Shown here piece by piece: positions 5,878 to 10,271 of a DNA stretch of 10,271 nucleotides. Location of the stretch: positions 1-10,271 of the forward strand of contig JBGPYB010000164.1 of NCBI GenBank assembly GCA_041493035.1, given 5' to 3'. The stretch is from JBGPYB01 sp041493035. GTDB taxonomy: Bacteria > Acidobacteriota > Vicinamibacteria > Fen-336. Every line of letters begins with the position of its first letter. The stretch's first letter is position 1. The notes under the pieces were generated by a model that was not told the DNA's origin, did no database searches, and saw nothing but the letters and a program-made list of their open reading frames with translations. The translations under genes and the position numbers were made by a program.

Positions 5878-7032
5878 AGGCGCTCGTCGCCCCTTGTGAT
5901 GGCCTTGGTGGTCGCGGTTTGTGTCTCCTGCCGAGGCGGGGACGTCCCGAAGGAGGCGAAGGCCCCTGCTGAGGAGGGAGGGGCGAAGACGGTGGTTCTC
6001 TCGGCCGACGCGCAGAAGGCCGCTGCCATCGAGACGGCTCCCGTGGCTCAGACGGCCTTTGGAGGGCGACTCACGGCCCCCGGGATCATCCGCCCCGATG
6101 CCCAGCAGAGCGTGGCTGTTCGCTCCCGCACCGAGGGGCGCGTGATCCGCGTGGCGGCCGACGTGGGAGCCCGCGTGGCTGCCGGCGACATTCTGGCCGT
6201 CCTCGAGGGGCCGGACGCCACCTCGGCTCTGGCGCGCCATCGAACGGCCGTGGCCCGCGAAACGGCAGCGCGGAAAGCCCTTGAGAGAGCCGATCATCTT
6301 CTCGAGCTTCAAGCCATCAGCCGCGCTGATCGCGACGCGCGCCGCGCCGACGCCGAGGCCGCGTCGGCCGAGGCCGAAGGGGCTCGCCAGGATCTCTCGC
6401 GGCTGGGGCTCGACCCTGCGGCGGCGACAGAGGTGGGCCGCCCTGCGGAGATCGCCGTCCGCGCTCCGCTCGCGGGGACGGTCCTGGAGCGCTCCATCTC
6501 TCCGGGCCTCCTGGTCGAGAAGGGGGCGCCCCTTTTCGTCGTTGCCTCCCTCTCGCCGGTCTGGGCGGTCGTCGACGTCTACGAGAAGGACCTGGGGGGG
6601 CTGAGTGACCGTGGCACGGTGGAGGTCAAGAGCGATGCCCAGCCGGGAGAGCGCTTCCGGGGACGACTGGCCCTGATCGAACCCGCGCTCGACCTGGCTT
6701 CTCGGGTGGCCCACGTCCGAGTGATTCTCGACAATCCCGCGGGGAAGCTCCGCCCCGGCCAGTTCGTGACGGCGGACCTTCCCCTCAAAGCGGGTCCCGG
6801 GGCTCCCGCTTTGTCCATTCCGAGCGACGCCGTCCAGCGCTTCTCCGGTGTCACCGCGGTCTTTGTCGAGGGTGAAGCGGGGCACTACGAGCTACGGCCC
6901 ATCGAGGTCGGTCGGGAGACCCAGGGAGCCGTCGAGGTCAGGAGCGGCCTCGAGGCCGGGGACAAGGTCGTGATCCGAGGCGCCTTCCTCCTGAAGTCCG
7001 AGTTGCTGAAGGGCAGCCTCGGAGGGGAGTGA
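5875..7032 (+). CDS. RND efflux periplasmic adaptor (membrane fusion protein, CzcB/CusB-like)
   Basis: This 385-residue adaptor bridges the inner-membrane RND pump and the outer-membrane channel in the periplasm. An N-terminal hydrophobic segment ends in VCVSC (15-19). Cys19 may be lipidated, but position -3 is Cys rather than Leu/Val/Ile, so the lipobox is atypical. Residues about 83-113 (SRTEGRVIRVAADVGARVAAGD) are the first lipoyl half-motif. About 114-180 is an Ala/Arg/Glu-rich helical hairpin that should form the coiled coil. IAVRAPLAGTVLERSISPG from 193 is the second lipoyl half, followed by the beta-barrel (VWAVVDVYEKDL onward) and a membrane-proximal domain (IPSDAVQRFSG to the end, including LEAGDKVVIRGAFLL). 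There are no His- or Met-rich metal-binding segments. The stop overlaps the pump gene start. The substrate is inferred from the pump, not from this protein. Confidence 0.92.
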   Translation: MRRSSPLVMALVVAVCVSCRGGDVPKEAKAPAEEGGAKTVVLSADAQKAAAIETAPVAQTAFGGRLTAPGIIRPDAQQSVAVRSRTEGRVIRVAADVGARVAAGDILAVLEGPDATSALARHRTAVARETAARKALERADHLLELQAISRADRDARRADAEAASAEAEGARQDLSRLGLDPAAATEVGRPAEIAVRAPLAGTVLERSISPGLLVEKGAPLFVVASLSPVWAVVDVYEKDLGGLSDRGTVEVKSDAQPGERFRGRLALIEPALDLASRVAHVRVILDNPAGKLRPGQFVTADLPLKAGPGAPALSIPSDAVQRFSGVTAVFVEGEAGHYELRPIEVGRETQGAVEVRSGLEAGDKVVIRGAFLLKSELLKGSLGGE

Positions 7033-10000
7033 TGATCGACCGCCTCCTGGAGCTGGCTCTCCGGAATCGTCTCGCGGTTGTGGCAGGGGCCATTGTCCTC
7101 GTCGTGGCCGGCGGCTTGGCACTCTCGGATTTGCCCATCGACGCGATGCCCGAGGTGACTACGGTCCAGGTCCAGATCCTGACGCGGGCACCCTCTCTGG
7201 GCCCCCTCGAGATCGAGCAGCTCATCACGCGTCCCGTGGAGAACGTCCTCGGGGGGATCCCGTACGTGGAGGCCGTGCGATCCATCTCGCGCTATGGCCT
7301 GTCCGTCGTAACGGTGGTCTTTCGCGACGGGACTGATCTTTACTTTGCCCGGCAGCTCGTGGGGGAGCGGCTCTCTCAGGCGCAAGAGGCGATCCCTGCG
7401 GGTCTCGAGCGGCCGGAACTCGGTCCACCCAACACCGGCCTCGCCGAGATCTTTCACTTCCTCGTGGAAGGTGATGGCGTCTCGGTCATGGAGCGCCGCA
7501 CCCTCCTCGATTGGGACATCGCCTATCGCCTGCGGGGCATTCCGGGGGTCGTCGAGGTCAACACCGCCGGCGGGCTCGCCAAGCAGTACCAGGTCCTCGT
7601 GGATCCAAGACGTCTCGAGTCGTTCCGCGTGACGCTGCCCCAGGTCTTCGACGCTGTCGAACGCAACAACCTGAACCAGGGGGGCGGGATCATCGAAAAG
7701 GGGGGCGAGGGCTACGTGATCCGCGGCGAAGGGATGGTCAGGGGCGCCCTGGACCTGGAGAAGATCGTCGTCGGGTCGTCCCCGGACGGCAAGCCGATTC
7801 TCGTGAGCCAGATCGGCGAGGCGCGCGTCGGAGCCATGCTCCGCGTCGGCGGCGCCACGGCCGGAGGGAAGGGCGAGGCCGTCTTCGGGACGATCATGAT
7901 GATGCCCGGTGCCAACGCCCGCGAGGTCGTCGCGCGGGTCAAGGCCGAGCTCGAGGAGATCGCCCCCACCCTCCCGAAGGGCGTTCGCATCGTCCCGTTC
8001 TACGATCGCCAGGACCTGGTGGCGCGGGTCATTGCCACCGTCACGAAGAACCTCGTGGAGGGCGGGCTGCTCGTCGTCGCTGTGTTATTGCTCCTTCTGG
8101 GCCACTGGCGCGGCGGACTCATCGTCGCCCTTGCGATTCCCCTTTCCATGCTCGCGGCATTCGTGGGCATGGTCCACTCGGGAATTTCGGGGAATCTGAT
8201 GAGCCTCGGAGCCATCGACTTCGGCCTGATCGTCGATGGTTCGGTGGTCATGGTCGAGAACATCGTCCGGCGTCTGGCGGCCGAATCCGCTGGGCTCGGC
8301 GTCGAGAAGCGTCTCCGGGTCGTCCTCGACGCGGCCAGGGAGGTCGGCCGTCCCATCGTTTTCGCCGTCGGCACGATTCTCATCGTCTATCTGCCGGTCC
8401 TGAGTCTGGGCGGCGTCGAGGGGAAGATGTTCCGACCCATGGCCTGGACGGTCGTGTTCGCCGTGGCCGGGTCCCTGGTTCTTTCGCTGACTCTGGTTCC
8501 GGTCCTCTGTTCGCTGCTCTTTCGACGTGACGTGGCCGAGAAGGAGACGTGGCTACTCCGGCAAGCCCACCGTGTCTATCGTCCCGCCCTCTCGTGGACC
8601 ATGGCGCACCCGGCCGCGACGGTCGCGGCTTCCGCCGCGGCCTTCGCCCTCGCTCTGGCGGCCGCACCCTTTCTGGGAGCGGAGTTCGTGCCGCGCCTCG
8701 AGGAGGGTGATCTCCTCGTTCGGCCGACGCGGCTGCCGAGCGTCGGCCTCACGCAGTCTCTCCAGTCGACGACGGAGATCGAGAAGGTACTGCTGCGCTT
8801 CCCCGAGGTCCGGTCGGCCGTCAGCCGCACCGGGAGCAACGAGATCGCGACCGATCCTGTCGGTTTCAATCGCACCGACACGTTCGTGAACCTGAAGGCC
8901 AGGAGCCAGTGGCGGCCCGGCCTGACGCAGGAGGGGCTCGTCACCGAAATGGCCGAGGCCCTGAACAAGGGGATTCCCGGAAACACGTTCAGCTTCAGCC
9001 AGCCCATCGAGGACAGATTCGAGGAGCTGATCGCCGGGGTCACGAGCGACGTGGGGGTCAAGCTCTTCGGGGATGACCTGGAGACCCTGGCTCAGAAAGG
9101 GCAGGAGATCGCGGCGATACTGAGGGAGGTTCGCGGCGCGGCCGACGTCCGCCTCGAGCAGACCGCGGGGCTCCCGATGATCCAGGTCCGCGTCGACCGC
9201 GACCGCCTCGCGCGGTACGGGGTGAGCGCCTCGGACGCGTTGTCGGCCGTGGAGGCGGCCGTGAGCGGGCGATCGGTTGGGAGCGTCTACGAAGGCCGAC
9301 GCCGGTTCGGCATCGCGGTCCGGCTGGCCGAGGGCGTGGCGGCCGATCCGGCGCTCCTCGGATCGGTGCCGATCGGAGCCCCGGGCGATCGCCTCGTCCC
9401 TCTCGGGCAGCTCGCAGACATCACCCTCGCCGAAGGACCGTCCCAGATCAGCCGCGAGCAGCTCGAGCGGCGTGTCGTCGTCGAAGCGAACGTCCGCGGC
9501 CGGGACCTGGCGAGCTTTGTGGGAGACGCGCGCCGCTTGATGGCCGCACGGCTGAAGCTGCCGCCAGGTTACTATCTCAAGTGGAGCGGCGAGTTCGAGC
9601 ATCTGGCCGCGGCGACGCGCCGCCTTCTCGTGGCCGTCCCCCTGGCCCTTCTCCTGATCTTCGCGCTGCTGTACGGCGCCTTCGGCTCCCACCGTCCGGC
9701 GCTGCTCATCTTCCTGAACGTCCCCATGGCCGCCACAGGGGGGATCGCGGCGCTTCTCACACGGCGGATGCCTTTCAGCATCTCGGCCGGAGTGGGGTTT
9801 ATCGCCCTGTTCGGAGTCGCGGTCCTGAACGGCGTCGTCCTCGTCTCGTTCATCCGGCGGCTACGAGAGCAGGGATCGTTGGCGCCCGAGGAGGCCGCGG
9901 CGCGAGCCGCCGAAACGCGCCTTCGTCCCATCCTGATGACCGCGCTCGTGGCCAGCCTAGGCTTCCTTCCGATGGCCCTCGCGACCGGAGCGGGGGCCGA

Positions 10001-10127
10001 GGTTCAGAAGCCGCTGGCCACCGTGGTGATCGGGGGTCTCGTGACGTCGACGCTCTTGACGCTCCTGGTCCTGCCGGCGGCCTACCGCTGGTTCGAAGAG
10101 CGGGGAAGAGTCGATGCGCGCGCTTGA
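7032..10127 (+). CDS. CzcA/CusA-family heavy-metal RND efflux pump
   Basis: This 1031-residue inner-membrane proton antiporter has normal length for the heavy-metal (HME) RND family. TM1 is near residues 11-30, followed by LPIDAMPEVTTVQVQI, typical of CzcA/CusA proteins. A first porter loop leads to TM2-TM6 from about residue 340. TM4 carries DFGLIVDG (396-403) and VEN (408-410), matching the DFG-x3-DG...EN signature of CzcA-type pumps, with Asp396, Asp402 and Glu409 as likely proton or metal relay residues. TM7 precedes EEGDLLVRPTRLPSVG (from 557), and the second porter loop is followed by TM8-TM12. Asp-Phe-Gly in TM4 suggests divalent cations (Zn, Co, Cd, Ni) rather than Cu/Ag, but this is an inference. 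ATG 7032 is preferred: it lies six bases after GGAGG (7021-7025), whereas the in-frame GTG at 7029 is too close. The gene overlaps both neighbours. Confidence 0.94.
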   Translation: MIDRLLELALRNRLAVVAGAIVLVVAGGLALSDLPIDAMPEVTTVQVQILTRAPSLGPLEIEQLITRPVENVLGGIPYVEAVRSISRYGLSVVTVVFRDGTDLYFARQLVGERLSQAQEAIPAGLERPELGPPNTGLAEIFHFLVEGDGVSVMERRTLLDWDIAYRLRGIPGVVEVNTAGGLAKQYQVLVDPRRLESFRVTLPQVFDAVERNNLNQGGGIIEKGGEGYVIRGEGMVRGALDLEKIVVGSSPDGKPILVSQIGEARVGAMLRVGGATAGGKGEAVFGTIMMMPGANAREVVARVKAELEEIAPTLPKGVRIVPFYDRQDLVARVIATVTKNLVEGGLLVVAVLLLLLGHWRGGLIVALAIPLSMLAAFVGMVHSGISGNLMSLGAIDFGLIVDGSVVMVENIVRRLAAESAGLGVEKRLRVVLDAAREVGRPIVFAVGTILIVYLPVLSLGGVEGKMFRPMAWTVVFAVAGSLVLSLTLVPVLCSLLFRRDVAEKETWLLRQAHRVYRPALSWTMAHPAATVAASAAAFALALAAAPFLGAEFVPRLEEGDLLVRPTRLPSVGLTQSLQSTTEIEKVLLRFPEVRSAVSRTGSNEIATDPVGFNRTDTFVNLKARSQWRPGLTQEGLVTEMAEALNKGIPGNTFSFSQPIEDRFEELIAGVTSDVGVKLFGDDLETLAQKGQEIAAILREVRGAADVRLEQTAGLPMIQVRVDRDRLARYGVSASDALSAVEAAVSGRSVGSVYEGRRRFGIAVRLAEGVAADPALLGSVPIGAPGDRLVPLGQLADITLAEGPSQISREQLERRVVVEANVRGRDLASFVGDARRLMAARLKLPPGYYLKWSGEFEHLAAATRRLLVAVPLALLLIFALLYGAFGSHRPALLIFLNVPMAATGGIAALLTRRMPFSISAGVGFIALFGVAVLNGVVLVSFIRRLREQGSLAPEEAAARAAETRLRPILMTALVASLGFLPMALATGAGAEVQKPLATVVIGGLVTSTLLTLLVLPAAYRWFEERGRVDARA

Positions 10128-10271
10128 GGCAACGGCGCGCGTGGCCGTCCTCGTGGTCGCGGCGGCCGGCAGTGTCGCAGCCGACGACGCGCGGCACGTG
10201 TCGCTTCTCGAGGCCCTTCATTTGTCCGAGGCGTCGCCGGCGGCGCGGGCCGTGACCCTCGAAGTGGAGCG
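10114..10271 (+). CDS. Outer-membrane efflux protein, TolC/CzcC family (N-terminal fragment)
   Basis: ATG 10114 opens a frame of 52 complete codons that runs off the right edge and overlaps the pump gene by 14 bases. The purine run GGGGAAGAG (10102-10110) just before it can serve as the ribosome site. The N-terminus is a signal peptide: MRALEATAR, a hydrophobic run of Val and Ala, then a likely cut after SVAA before DDARH. The following HVSLLEALHLSEASPAARAVTLEVER resembles the first helix of TolC-family proteins (the pattern LxEALxLAxxxNPxLxAAxxEVE). Position after adaptor and pump supports its being the outer-membrane channel of the same tripartite exporter. Only the first helix is visible, so the family call rests partly on context. 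Confidence 0.8.
   Translation, partial: MRALEATARVAVLVVAAAGSVAADDARHVSLLEALHLSEASPAARAVTLEVE

Noticed and set aside
8553..9692. Minus-strand open frame of 379 codons inside the RND pump gene
   Set aside because: It is a shadow of the pump gene and has no recognisable motif or ribosome site. The same applies to 7511-8530 on the plus strand and 5848-6885 on the minus strand.

Overview
This GC-rich window shows dense gene packing, GTG starts at several genes, and stop/start overlaps at most gene junctions. A tripartite RND efflux system, a RlpA-like lipoprotein and a TolC-family protein point to a diderm bacterium. A two-subunit 2-oxoglutarate:ferredoxin oxidoreductase of the KorAB type fits an Acidobacteriota-, Myxococcota- or Eisenbacteria-like lineage. 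That placement is a guess from gene content, not a measurement.

Layout, left to right. (1) 1-677, minus: the N-terminal part of a membrane sensor (TM, Cache-like periplasmic domain, TM, HAMP start) that runs off the left edge. (2) 678-816: a divergent promoter region with an extended -10 element for korA and a possible leaderless promoter for the sensor. (3) 817-3680, plus: korA and korB, overlapping by GTGA. (4) 3681-3919: a non-coding interval with a good sigma70-like promoter, a row of stem-loops and a strong intrinsic terminator, most simply read as an independent small RNA gene of about 185 nt. (5) 5772-3920, minus: pyruvate kinase followed by an RlpA-like lipoprotein, overlapping by GTGA. 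(6) 5773-5874: a short divergent promoter region. (7) 5875-10271, plus: a heavy-metal-type efflux operon of membrane-fusion adaptor, CzcA/CusA-family RND pump, and the start of a TolC/CzcC-like outer-membrane protein that runs off the right edge.

KorAB interconverts 2-oxoglutarate and succinyl-CoA using ferredoxin, and pyruvate kinase makes pyruvate and ATP, so the centre of the window is core carbon metabolism. The right part is an envelope-spanning export machine whose three parts are translated as overlapping genes. I see no mobile element, CRISPR array, tRNA or rRNA. The most interesting non-routine signals are the candidate small RNA at 3731-3914, leaderless-type promoters on two minus-strand genes, and an apparent catalytic Glu-to-Asp change in the RlpA-like protein.
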